Shown here in pieces: positions 34,401 to 41,069 of a stretch of DNA of 64,000 bases. Within the stretch, counting starts at the first letter, position 1. Every line of letters begins with the position of its first letter. The position numbers and the translations under genes are program-made. Origin of the DNA: Nocardioides sp. JS614 (lineage in GTDB: Bacteria; Actinomycetota; Actinomycetes; Propionibacteriales; Nocardioidaceae); contig NC_008699.1 of the NCBI RefSeq assembly GCF_000015265.1, positions 1,240,001 through 1,304,000 on the forward strand, in the 5' to 3' direction. The notes below the pieces were generated by a model. The model did no database searches and had not been told where the DNA came from. It worked only from the letters and a program-made list of their open reading frames with translations.

Positions 34401-34644
34401 GGTGACGCCCGAGCTCGCGGCCGAGGGCCTGGCCCGCGACCTGGTCCGTGCAGTCCAGCAGGCCCGCAAGGACGCGGGCCTGGACGTCTCCGACCGGATC
34501 GCGCTGACGATCGGCGGGTCGGACGAGGTGCAAGACGCCGCTCGGACGCACGAGCAGCTGATCACCGCCGAGACCCTGGCGACGTCGTACGACGTGGTCG
34601 CCGCCGACGGCCCCGAGCCCACCATCACGGTCGCGAAGGCCTAG
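31459..34644 (+). CDS. ileS: Isoleucyl-tRNA synthetase
   Basis: 1061-aa class I synthetase charging tRNA-Ile. The HIGH-type motif is in YDGPPFANGLPHYGHLL and the KMSKS motif in GNKMSKSLRNYPD. Between them lies the CP1 editing domain (WTTTPWTLPSNLAV). After the catalytic core come the anticodon-binding helices (FLDVLTNWYIRRSRDRFW) and a C-terminal beta domain. The long form resembles the eukaryote-like IleRS class common in Actinobacteria. ATG 31459; its ribosome site is controlled by the T-box leader. Confidence 0.97.
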   Translation: MTYPKNDSGSVPSSPRFPEIEERILAFWEQDGTFQASIDQRDAGENGANEFVFYDGPPFANGLPHYGHLLTGYVKDLIPRYQTMRGRRVERRFGWDTHGLPAELEAMRLNGIKTTDEILELGIEKFNEACRASVMKYTGEWREYVTRQARWVDFDNDYRTMNPDYMESVIWAFKQLFEKGWVYEGFRVLPYCWNDETPLSNHELRMDDDVYQTRQDPAVTVGYDITTEGPFQGTKLLIWTTTPWTLPSNLAVMVGDDIEYVVVAVDGPEKTERYLLAAARLAAYSRELGESPEVVWRGPGADLVGLTYDPPFSYYRGHPKAFRVVAAEFVTTTDGTGLVHTAGAFGEDDKVVTDREGIEAVMPVGKDGRFTFPVTDYEGLQVFDANLPIIEHLRDGGGSVTPGTVLLRRETYDHSYPHCWRCREPLIYKGVSSWFVEVTAFKQRMMELNQQINWVPEHIKDGQFGKWLENARDWSITRNRFWGSPVPVWKSDDPAYPRIDVYGSFEELERDFGTLPRNQAGEPDLHRPYVDDLVRPNPDDPTGKSTMRRVADVLDVWFDSGSMSFAQNHVPFENADWFAHHFPADFIVEYIGQTRGWFYTLHILASAIFDKPAFENCISHGIVLGSDGNKMSKSLRNYPDVREVFDRDGADAMRWFLMSSPILRGGNLIVTEQGIRDSVRQVLIPLWNSWYFFQLYANAAEGGQGHDAVARTDSEHPMDRYILAKLHDFVAEMTEALDGYAVADACDATRSFLDVLTNWYIRRSRDRFWEGDADSFDTLYTVLETVCRAAAPLMPLATEEVWRGLTGGRSVHLADWPLAESLPVDPKLVSAMDQVREVCSATSALRKAGSLRNRLPLSTLTVVVDDPAALAGFEAIVRDEVNVKEVRLLATESPEASSYGVEQRLTVNARAAGPRLGKDVQAAIKGSKSGDWSVADDGTVTSGGLVLAEGEYTLETVAGSADGGSATGVLRSGGFVVLDTTVTPELAAEGLARDLVRAVQQARKDAGLDVSDRIALTIGGSDEVQDAARTHEQLITAETLATSYDVVAADGPEPTITVAKA

Positions 34645-34648
34645 CCGT

Positions 34649-34807
34649 GTCGGCGCAAACTGCCCGCCTGCGAGGCTCGAGTCGGCGCGTCTTGCCCGGC
34701 TGAAGGGGTCGAGTCGGCGCAAACTGCCCGCCTGTCCACAGCACCTGGGGACCGGGTGGGGCATGACGCGCCGACTCGGCGTGCTGGGGCGGGCAAGATG
34801 CGCCGAC
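34649..34807. repeat. Cluster of direct and inverted GTCGGCGC repeats between convergent genes
   Basis: Two identical 22-nt direct copies (34649-34670, 34713-34734; begin GTCGGCGCAAACTGCCCG) flank a variant (34681-34702; GTCGGCGCGTCTTGCCCG). Two inverted copies follow (34765-34775 and 34790-34807). The variant and the last inverted copy pair at 17 of 18 positions. The shared core CGCCGACTCGGCG also occurs at 56486-56498. Confidence 0.8.
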
Positions 34808-34819
34808 TCGGCGTTGGGG

Positions 34820-35665
34820 TCAGGTGAGGCCCAGGCGGCCGGCGAGGCGGTCGAGCGAGGCGAGGACCTCGTCGGGGGCCTTGTCGGGCACGCCCCAGAT
34901 CAGCTCGGTGGCGCCGGCCTCGGCCCAGGCCATCAGGTCGGCGGGGTCGGGCCTGAACGCGATCAGGATCCGGATCTCGGGCCGACCCTCGCGGCCGACG
35001 TCGGCCCAGGCCTTGTGCAGCGCCTCGATGTTGGCCGAGATGTCGGCCTGGGTCGGCGTGGTCATCCAGCCGTCGGCGTGCTCGGCGATCCACCGGAACG
35101 TCTTCGGCCCGCCGCCGGCGCCGATCACCAGCGGGATGTGGCCGGCCGGCTTGGGGTAGGCCCAGGACGGCCCGAACGAGACGAACTCCCCGTCGTAGGA
35201 CGCCTCCTCCTGGGTCCACAGCGCGCGCATCGCCTCGACGTACTCCTTCAGCACCGTACGGCGGCGCGCGGCCGGGACGTGGTGGTCCGCGAGCTCGTCG
35301 GTGTTCCAACCGAAGCCGGCGCCGATGTCGACCCGGCCGCCGGAGAGGTGGTCGAGGGTGGCGATCTGCTTGGCCAGCGTGATCGGGTCGGACTCGACCG
35401 GCAGTGCCACCGCGGTGGAGAGCCGGATCCGCGAGGTGACCGCGGCGACCGTGGCCAGTGAGACCCAGGGGTCGAGGGTGCGCAGGTAGCGGTCGTCGGG
35501 CAGCGTCTCGTCGCCGGTGCTGGGGTGGGCCGCCTCCCGCTTCACCGGGATGTGGGTGTGCTCGGGCACGTAGAACGTGTCGAAGCCCCGCTCCTCGGCC
35601 GCGGCGCCGAGCGCGGCCGGCGTGATGCCGCGGTCGGAGGTGAACAGGACGAGTCCGTTACGCAT
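34820..35665 (-). CDS. LLM-class, probably F420-dependent, oxidoreductase
   Basis: 281-aa luciferase-like TIM-barrel protein: FDTFYVPEHTHIPV near the N terminus, SRIRLSTAVALPVESDPITLAKQIATLDHLSGGRVDIGAGFGWN (family hallmark), and a C-terminal IAFRPDPADLMAWAEAG. In actinomycetes such proteins mostly use coenzyme F420. Substrate unknown. ATG 35665 lies 7 bp after the -10 box TAGTAT, so it is probably leaderless, and a KstR-like palindrome overlaps that box, suggesting repression by a TetR-family factor. Confidence 0.88.
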   Translation of the reverse strand: MRNGLVLFTSDRGITPAALGAAAEERGFDTFYVPEHTHIPVKREAAHPSTGDETLPDDRYLRTLDPWVSLATVAAVTSRIRLSTAVALPVESDPITLAKQIATLDHLSGGRVDIGAGFGWNTDELADHHVPAARRRTVLKEYVEAMRALWTQEEASYDGEFVSFGPSWAYPKPAGHIPLVIGAGGGPKTFRWIAEHADGWMTTPTQADISANIEALHKAWADVGREGRPEIRILIAFRPDPADLMAWAEAGATELIWGVPDKAPDEVLASLDRLAGRLGLT

Positions 35666-35672
35666 GCGGCCG

Positions 35673-35692
35673 ATACTAGAACGAGTTCTAGT
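35673..35692 (-). promoter_or_regulatory. Leaderless -10 box overlapped by a KstR-like (TetR-family) operator
   Basis: The palindrome ACTAGAACGAGTTCTAGT (35675-35692; 8-bp arms, 2-bp centre) matches the known KstR consensus TNNAACNNGTTNNA. On the minus strand TAGTAT (35678-35673) overlaps it and is 7 bp before ATG 35665. Confidence 0.6.
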
Positions 35693-35727
35693 TCGGTCGA
35701 TAGTCCCGCGGCTGGTTGGATGAGGGC

Positions 35728-36792
35728 ATGCACCGGATCGACCTCACGACCGACGTCGTCACGCTGACCGAGCGGCTGGTCGACATCGAGTCGGTCAGCC
35801 GCAACGAGCAGGCGATCGCGGACGCGGTCGAGACGGCGCTCGCGGCGTACCCCCACCTGACCGTCACCCGGCACGGCAACACCGTCGTCGCCCGCACCGA
35901 CCTCGGCCGGCCCGAGCGGGTCGTGATCGCCGGCCACCTCGACACCGTGCCGGTCAACGACAACCTCCCCGCCCGCCGCGAGGGCGGGCTCCTGCACGGC
36001 CTCGGGACCTGCGACATGAAGGGCGGCGACGCGGTGATCCTCCGGCTCGCCGCCACCGTCACCGAGCCCACCCGCGACGTCACCTACCTGCTCTACGACG
36101 CCGAGGAGGTCGAGGCCGAGCACAACGGCTTGCGGCTGCTCTCGCTGAGCCACCCCGAGCTGCTGGCCGCCGACTTCGCGATCCTGATGGAGCCGTCCAA
36201 CGCCGGCGTCGAGGCCGGCTGCCAGGGCACGCTGCGCGTCGACGTGCGCACCACCGGCGAGCGCGCCCACTCCGCGCGCAGCTGGCGCGGCGTCAACGCG
36301 ATCCACCGGGCCGGCGAGGTGCTCCGCCGCCTCGAGGGGTACGCCGCCAGGCGGCCGGTCATCGACGGGCTGGAGTACCACGAGGGCCTGAACGCGGTGG
36401 GCATCCGCGGCGGCGTGGCCGGCAACGTGGTCCCCGACGAGTGCGTCGTCGCGGTCAACTACCGGTTCGCCCCCGACCGCTCGGAGGCCGAGGCCGAGGC
36501 GTTCGTCCGCGAGTTCTTCGCCGGCTTCGACGTCACCGTCACCGACTCGGCGCCCGGCGCGCTGCCCGGGCTCGACCGGCCGGCCGCGAAGGCGTTCGTC
36601 GACGCCGTCGGCGGCGAGGTCAACCCGAAGTTCGGGTGGACCGACGTGGCCAGGTTCACCGGGCTCGGCATCCCGGCGGTGAACTACGGGCCGGGCGACC
36701 CGGTGCTCGCGCACAAGCAGGAGGAGCACGTGCCGATCGAGCAGATCGAGCGTTGCGAGACCCGGCTCCGGGCCTGGCTGGAAGGACGCTGA
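35728..36792 (+). CDS. dapE: Succinyl-diaminopimelate desuccinylase
   Basis: 354-aa M20-family dizinc amidohydrolase making L,L-diaminopimelate. Metal and catalytic residues are in AGHLDTVP (His, Asp), GTCDMKGG (bridging Asp), DAEEVEAEH (Glu base and ligand), LMEPSN and the C-terminal HKQEEHV. ATG 35728 with GGATGAGGG is chosen; TTG 35716 would add four residues. The LOG gene starts 1 bp after its stop. With dapC and dapD this gives three steps of the succinylase route to DAP in the window. Confidence 0.95.
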   Translation: MHRIDLTTDVVTLTERLVDIESVSRNEQAIADAVETALAAYPHLTVTRHGNTVVARTDLGRPERVVIAGHLDTVPVNDNLPARREGGLLHGLGTCDMKGGDAVILRLAATVTEPTRDVTYLLYDAEEVEAEHNGLRLLSLSHPELLAADFAILMEPSNAGVEAGCQGTLRVDVRTTGERAHSARSWRGVNAIHRAGEVLRRLEGYAARRPVIDGLEYHEGLNAVGIRGGVAGNVVPDECVVAVNYRFAPDRSEAEAEAFVREFFAGFDVTVTDSAPGALPGLDRPAAKAFVDAVGGEVNPKFGWTDVARFTGLGIPAVNYGPGDPVLAHKQEEHVPIEQIERCETRLRAWLEGR

Positions 36793-36793
36793 G

Positions 36794-37525
36794 ATGGTGC
36801 GCTCGAAGTCCAAGGGCCCGATCCTGCAGCGCCGCGCCCAGGTGGACGCGGTCACCACCGACCAGCGGCTGCTCGACAGTCGTGGGTCGGCCGACTGGGT
36901 GCACACCGACCCGTGGCGGGTGCTGCGCATCCAGGCCGAGTTCATCGAGGGCTTCGGCGCCCTGGCCGAGCTCGGCCCCGCGATCTCGGTGTTCGGGTCC
37001 GCCCGCACCCCGGCCGACCACCCGGCGTACGCCGTCGGCGAGGAGGTCGGCCGCAAGCTCGTCCAGGCCGGGTTCGCGGTGATCACCGGCGGCGGGCCCG
37101 GCGTGATGGAGGCGGCCAACAAGGGCGCGAGCGAGGCGGGCGGCATCAGCGTCGGGCTCGGGATCGAGGTGCCCTGGGAGGCCGAGCTCAACGGCTGGGT
37201 CGACGTCGGCATCAACTTCCGCTACTTCTTCGTCCGCAAGACGATGTTCGTGAAGTACTCCCAGGGCTACATCGCGCTGCCCGGTGGGCTCGGCACCCTC
37301 GACGAGCTGTTCGAGGCGATGACGCTGGTGCAGACCCAGAAGATCACCTCGTTCCCCATCGTGCTGCTCGGGGTCGCGGAGTGGGCCGGGCTGCTGGACT
37401 GGATGGGCGACTCGATGCTCGCCGACGGCCGGATCAAGCAGGCCGACCTCGACTCGCTCCTGGTCACCGACGACATCGACGAGGCGATCGCGTGGATCGT
37501 CGCCGGCCGCCGGGACGGTGAGTAG
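36794..37525 (+). CDS. LOG family protein (TIGR00730-type Rossmann fold)
   Basis: 243-aa protein with the LOG motif PGGLGTLDELFEA and the upstream GGGPGVMEAANKGA segment. Plant and actinobacterial homologues release cytokinin bases from riboside monophosphates (phosphoribohydrolase); others act on AMP. It follows dapE directly, the same pairing as in Mycobacterium. Start ATG 36794 has the GGAAGGACGCTG of dapE's end as ribosome region. The first 45 residues are a basic extension before the fold. Confidence 0.9.
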   Translation: MVRSKSKGPILQRRAQVDAVTTDQRLLDSRGSADWVHTDPWRVLRIQAEFIEGFGALAELGPAISVFGSARTPADHPAYAVGEEVGRKLVQAGFAVITGGGPGVMEAANKGASEAGGISVGLGIEVPWEAELNGWVDVGINFRYFFVRKTMFVKYSQGYIALPGGLGTLDELFEAMTLVQTQKITSFPIVLLGVAEWAGLLDWMGDSMLADGRIKQADLDSLLVTDDIDEAIAWIVAGRRDGE

Positions 37526-37528
37526 GCC

Positions 37529-37834
37529 GTGATGTGGTTCTTCGCGGTGCTGATCGTGCTGGCGCTGGGCGGGATCGCGGTCGTCGCGGCCGGACGCGGG
37601 GCCCCGCTGGCCGAGGTGTACGACGACCGCCCCGACGCCGGTGTGCCCGCGGAGGGGCCGGTGACGGCCGAGGACCTGCGGCGGGTGCGGTTCCCGCTGG
37701 CGGTCCGCGGCTACCGGATGTCGGAGGTCGACGCGCTGCTCGACCGGCTCGCCTCGCAGCTGGAGAACGGCCGCGGTCCGGAGGATGAACGTCCCGGGTC
37801 CCCGCCCCGTCATGGCGGCGAACCCCACGCGTAG
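37529..37834 (+). CDS. Small DivIVA-domain membrane protein
   Basis: 101-aa protein. One N-terminal membrane helix (MMWFFAVLIVLALGGIAVVAAG) is followed by a linker and a short DivIVA-type motif (VTAEDLRRVRFPLAVRGYRMSEVDALLDRLASQLE). Such proteins may sense membrane curvature or recruit growth-pole factors; the function is not known. GTG 37529 or ATG 37532 starts it, 3 bp after the LOG gene, so it is likely cotranscribed with dapE. Confidence 0.78.
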   Translation: MMWFFAVLIVLALGGIAVVAAGRGAPLAEVYDDRPDAGVPAEGPVTAEDLRRVRFPLAVRGYRMSEVDALLDRLASQLENGRGPEDERPGSPPRHGGEPHA

Positions 37835-37848
37835 GGCACACTGCGCAC

Positions 37849-38274
37849 GTGTCGACCGAGGTGATCGTCTACGTCCTCACCGGGCTGGCGGCCGTGGTGA
37901 TCGTGCTGACCCGGCTCCGGCTCGGTCGCCAGGACGGCGGCGCCGGGCGCCTGCAGATGGGCAGCGGGCTGCTCAACGTGCACACCGGCGCCGGGGCCCT
38001 GGCGCTGGTCCTGTGGCTGGTCTTCCTGGTCGCGGGCGAGGACTCCGCGGCGGGCAGCGAGACCGTCGGGATCATCGCGCTGGCGCTGTGGTGGGTGGTC
38101 GTCGTCGCCGGCCTGCTGATCCTGGTGCGGTGGCTGCCCAGCCGCGGGCGGCACGCGTCGGAGGGACGCGAGGACACCTGGTCCGAGGGGCCGGGGCTCT
38201 CGATCCTGGCGCACGTCGGGATGCTCGTCGGCGTCGGCGTCTTCACCTGGGCCTACCTCACCGCCGCGGTCTGA
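37849..38274 (+). CDS. Hypothetical four-helix membrane protein
   Basis: 141-aa protein not recognised. Hydrophobic segments lie at about residues 4-22, 46-64, 73-95 and 118-138. A His occurs at or near the start of helix 2 (LLNVHTGAGALALVLW) and helix 4 (SILAHVGMLVGVGVFTW), a spacing seen in small membrane haem proteins, but this is weak evidence. GTG 37849 begins 14 bp after the DivIVA-like gene. Confidence 0.65.
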   Translation: MSTEVIVYVLTGLAAVVIVLTRLRLGRQDGGAGRLQMGSGLLNVHTGAGALALVLWLVFLVAGEDSAAGSETVGIIALALWWVVVVAGLLILVRWLPSRGRHASEGREDTWSEGPGLSILAHVGMLVGVGVFTWAYLTAAV

Positions 38275-38318
38275 CCGGCGCGCGGATGATCCGGCCCGAT
38301 GTTCTAGGGTCGGTGCCC

Positions 38319-39074
38319 ATGCGTCTCGGGACCCTGCTCGCCACCGCCCTCACCGTCACCCTCGCCACCGGGCTGCTCGCCGGCGTGCCGACGGCGTCGT
38401 ACGCCGTGCGCGCCCCCGACGACCGGCCGGCCGTCAAGGAGGTCCGGGTGATCGGGCACTCCGTGCGGGGCCGGCCGATCAAGGCCTTCCGGCTCGGGGA
38501 GCGCGGCCGGCCGAAGGCGCTGCTGATCTCCACCATGCACGGCAACGAGGGCCACCCCCGGCAGATCCTCGCCACGCTGCGCGACGGCCGGCCGATCCAC
38601 GGGCTCAACCTGTGGGTGCTGCCGATCTACAACCCCGACGGGCTCGCGCGGCACACCCGCAAGAACGCCCACGGCGTCGACCTCAACCGCAACTTCCCCT
38701 ACCGCTGGGCCGACCTCGACGGCAGCTACGAGTCCGGGCCGCGGCCCGGCTCCGAGCCGGAGACCCGAGCGGTGATGAAGTTCCTGAAGCAGATCAAGCC
38801 GCGCTGGATCGTCAGCTTCCACCAGCCGCTGCACGGCGTCGACACCGACACCAAGAACGCGCGGTTCTCCCGGCGGGTCGCCGACAAGCTGAACCTGCCG
38901 CGCAAGTCCTTCACCTGCGGCGGCGTCTGCCACGGCACGATGACCGGCTGGTACAACCACCAGTTCCGGGGCTCGGCGCTGACCGTCGAGTACGGCGCGC
39001 ACCCGTCCACGCGGCTGATGCGCAGGATCGCGCCGAAGCAGGTGCTCTCCATCTGGGGTGCCCGGCGGGGTTGA
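38319..39074 (+). CDS. Secreted M14 family zinc carboxypeptidase-like protein
   Basis: 251-aa protein. A signal peptide (to about residue 29, TASYA) is followed by an M14 fold with zinc ligands in STMHGNEGH (His, Glu) and SFHQPLHG (His), VDLNRNFPYRW as the substrate-binding Asn-Arg, and a probable catalytic Glu in LTVEYGAH. It resembles murein peptide amidase-type members that trim cell-wall peptides. ATG 38319 lies 8 bp after TAGGGT (38305-38310), so the transcript has almost no leader. Confidence 0.85.
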   Translation: MRLGTLLATALTVTLATGLLAGVPTASYAVRAPDDRPAVKEVRVIGHSVRGRPIKAFRLGERGRPKALLISTMHGNEGHPRQILATLRDGRPIHGLNLWVLPIYNPDGLARHTRKNAHGVDLNRNFPYRWADLDGSYESGPRPGSEPETRAVMKFLKQIKPRWIVSFHQPLHGVDTDTKNARFSRRVADKLNLPRKSFTCGGVCHGTMTGWYNHQFRGSALTVEYGAHPSTRLMRRIAPKQVLSIWGARRG

Positions 39075-39128
39075 GTCGCCCCCGAGCGACGGGGTCCCGG
39101 CCCGGCTCACCGACCCCTGGACACCGGT

Positions 39129-39923
39129 TCACCGGCCCTCGAACACCGGCTTCTGCTTGGCGACGAAGGCGGCGACCGCGGCCCGGTGGTCGGCGGTGGC
39201 GCCGGTCTTCTGCATCATCGCGCTCTCGAGCTCCAGCGACTCCTCGAAGGAGTGCCCGGCGGCGTACGCGACGGACTGCCGCATCGCCCCCAGCGCGACC
39301 GTCGGGCCGGCGGCCAATCGGCTGGCCAGGGCACCGACCTCGGCGGCCAGCTCGTCGGCCGGCACCACCCGGGTGGCCAGACCCAGCTCGAGCGCGTCCG
39401 CGGCGGGGACGGTGCTCGGGAAGTAGAGGAGCTCCAGCGCCTTCGCGCGGCCGACCAGCCGCTGGAGGTGGTAGCTCGCGCCGGTGTCACAGGACAGCGC
39501 GACGTTGGCGAAGGCGAGGTTGAAGCCGGCCGTGTCGGCCAGGATCCGCAGGTCGCAGGCGAACGCCAGGCTGGCCCCGGCGCCGGCCGCGACCCCGTTG
39601 ACGGCCGCGACCACCGGCTTGGCCATGCCGGCCAGCGTGGTCACGATCGGGTTGTAGTGCTTGTCCACGGTCGTGAACAGCAGGTCGCTGCCGCCGTTCT
39701 CGAGCAGCTCGATGTGCTCCTTGAGGTCCTGGCCGGTGCAGAAGGCCCTGCCGCTGCCGGTCAGCACCACGCAGCGCACCGCCGGGTCGTCGGCCACGGC
39801 CCGCACCGTCTCGAGGAGCAGCTCCTTGGTGGCCACGTCGAGGCTGTTGTAGGCGTCCGGACGGTTGAGCGTGATGGTCCCGACGCCGTCGGTGACGTCG
39901 AGGAGGACGGAGGGCTCGGTCAT
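39129..39923 (-). CDS. Enoyl-CoA hydratase/isomerase family protein
   Basis: 264-aa crotonase-fold protein. The oxyanion-hole regions are VVLTGSGRAFCTGQDLKEH and AAVNGVAAGAGASLAFACDL. The Glu in the position of the second hydratase Glu is not obvious (ALSCDTGASYHL), as in PaaG-type isomerases and others. It may therefore be an isomerase or PaaG-like enzyme. The PaaX-type regulator gene lies just upstream on the same strand, which hints at phenylacetyl-CoA metabolism. Confidence 0.87.
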   Translation of the reverse strand: MTEPSVLLDVTDGVGTITLNRPDAYNSLDVATKELLLETVRAVADDPAVRCVVLTGSGRAFCTGQDLKEHIELLENGGSDLLFTTVDKHYNPIVTTLAGMAKPVVAAVNGVAAGAGASLAFACDLRILADTAGFNLAFANVALSCDTGASYHLQRLVGRAKALELLYFPSTVPAADALELGLATRVVPADELAAEVGALASRLAAGPTVALGAMRQSVAYAAGHSFEESLELESAMMQKTGATADHRAAVAAFVAKQKPVFEGR

Positions 39924-39977
39924 GCGGGCATCCTGTCAGGTCGGGCCGAGGGCCGGGGGCCGGCGGGTACGGCGGTG

Positions 39978-40754
39978 TCAGTCGCCCAGGCAGCGGGCCA
40001 CGAACCGGTCGGCCCCCGGCTTGAGCCGGCCGGCCGCGCCCGCGAACAGCTCGGCCGCGGCGTGGCCCGGCCAGTCGCGCGGCAGCAGGGCGTCGGGCAG
40101 CCCGGGGTCGGTGAAGAGGAACTTGCGCCACTCGTGGACGAGGTGGAACCGGGCCGCGAACGCGGCCTCGTCGGGGTCCTCGTGGGCGGCGAGGTGCTGT
40201 TCGACCAGGTCGTCGGCGGCCTGCAGCCACCCCTCGTAGGCCAGCCGCAGGGCGGCCAGGTCCCAGGCGCCGGTCGGCGGGGGGTCGAAGCGGTCGGCCC
40301 GCGCGGTCGTGGCGCTGGCGCGCTCGCGGTCCAGCACCGAGCCGAGCTCGGTCCGCTCGAACGGGGTGACCCACACGTGGTCGGCGAGCTCGGCGTACCC
40401 GATGAAGGTGAGCCCGGCGCGCAGCCGGGCCCGGGCGGCCCGGCCCGGCGGCGGGCTGACGAACGCCAGGTGCCAGTGGCCGTCCCAGGCGGGTGCGTCG
40501 CGGCGGTAGACGCGACGCCCGGTCTCGTCGAGACGCCGGTCCGCCCGCGTGGTGGTGCGGTAGCCGCGGCCGCCGTCGAGCTGGACCGGCTCGAGCCAGC
40601 CCTGCATCACCATCCGGGAGATCGCCGTGCGCACGGCCGGGGCCGCGATGCCGACCGGGTCCAGGAGCCGCACCAACGCGGCCACCGGGGCCTCGCTGCC
40701 GCGCGCGCGCAGGTGGTCGCCGTACACGTCGAAGAGCGCCGAGCGGGCCTGCAT
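39978..40754 (-). CDS. PaaX family transcriptional regulator
   Basis: 258-aa protein. The N-terminal winged helix (ALFDVYGDHLRARGSEAPVAALVRLLDPVGIAAPAVRTAISRM) is the PaaX HTH, followed by the middle domain (WHLAFVSPPPGRAARARLRAGLTFIGYAELADHVWVTP) and the C-terminal PaaX domain (FHLVHEWRKFLFTDPGLPDALLP). PaaX represses phenylacetate genes and responds to phenylacetyl-CoA. No paa operon is in this window; the enoyl-CoA hydratase gene 54 bp downstream is the nearest candidate target. Confidence 0.88.
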   Translation of the reverse strand: MQARSALFDVYGDHLRARGSEAPVAALVRLLDPVGIAAPAVRTAISRMVMQGWLEPVQLDGGRGYRTTTRADRRLDETGRRVYRRDAPAWDGHWHLAFVSPPPGRAARARLRAGLTFIGYAELADHVWVTPFERTELGSVLDRERASATTARADRFDPPPTGAWDLAALRLAYEGWLQAADDLVEQHLAAHEDPDEAAFAARFHLVHEWRKFLFTDPGLPDALLPRDWPGHAAAELFAGAAGRLKPGADRFVARCLGD

Positions 40755-40822
40755 GTCAGGAGTGTGCCAGTAGCCCGGCCGGGCTCCGGGCGGGCTGTGC
40801 TCCGCGTCACCGTCGGATAGGG

Positions 40823-40828
40823 GATAAT
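40823..40828 (+). promoter_or_regulatory. -10 box GATAAT upstream of the DUF3117 gene
   Basis: GATAAT at 40823-40828 is the closest to consensus near this small conserved gene. It would give a leader of about 60 nt with AGAGGAAGG as ribosome site. Confidence 0.4.
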
Positions 40829-40896
40829 GGTCCGTGCGTACGGCGCAGCCGGGTCCTCGGAGGCCCGCTGCCACATCACAAGAGGAAGGTGCGCGG

Positions 40897-41064
40897 ATGG
40901 CGGCGATGAAGCCGCGGACAGGCGACGGTCCGCTGGAGGTCACCAAGGAAGGGCGCGGCATCGTGATGCGCGTCCCGCTCGAGGGCGGTGGCCGCCTCGT
41001 AGTCGAGCTGAACGCCGAGGAAGCAGGCGCTCTCGGGGATGCCCTCAAGGACGTCGTCGGCTGA
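40897..41064 (+). CDS. DUF3117 domain protein
   Basis: 55-aa conserved actinobacterial protein beginning MAAMKPRTGDGPLEVTKEGR and ending in ALGDALKDVVG. Function unknown; it is nearly invariant across Actinobacteria and is usually found between the dapE and sigE regions. ATG 40897 with AGAGGAAGG upstream is chosen over the longer frame from 40834, whose extra 21 residues are not part of the family. The aminopeptidase gene starts 5 bp after its stop. Confidence 0.9.
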   Translation: MAAMKPRTGDGPLEVTKEGRGIVMRVPLEGGGRLVVELNAEEAGALGDALKDVVG

Positions 41065-41069
41065 CCCCG

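Noticed and set aside
31357..34764. 1135-aa open frame opposite ileS
   Set aside because: It is a GC-driven antisense frame; ileS on the other strand has complete motifs and the T-box leader.
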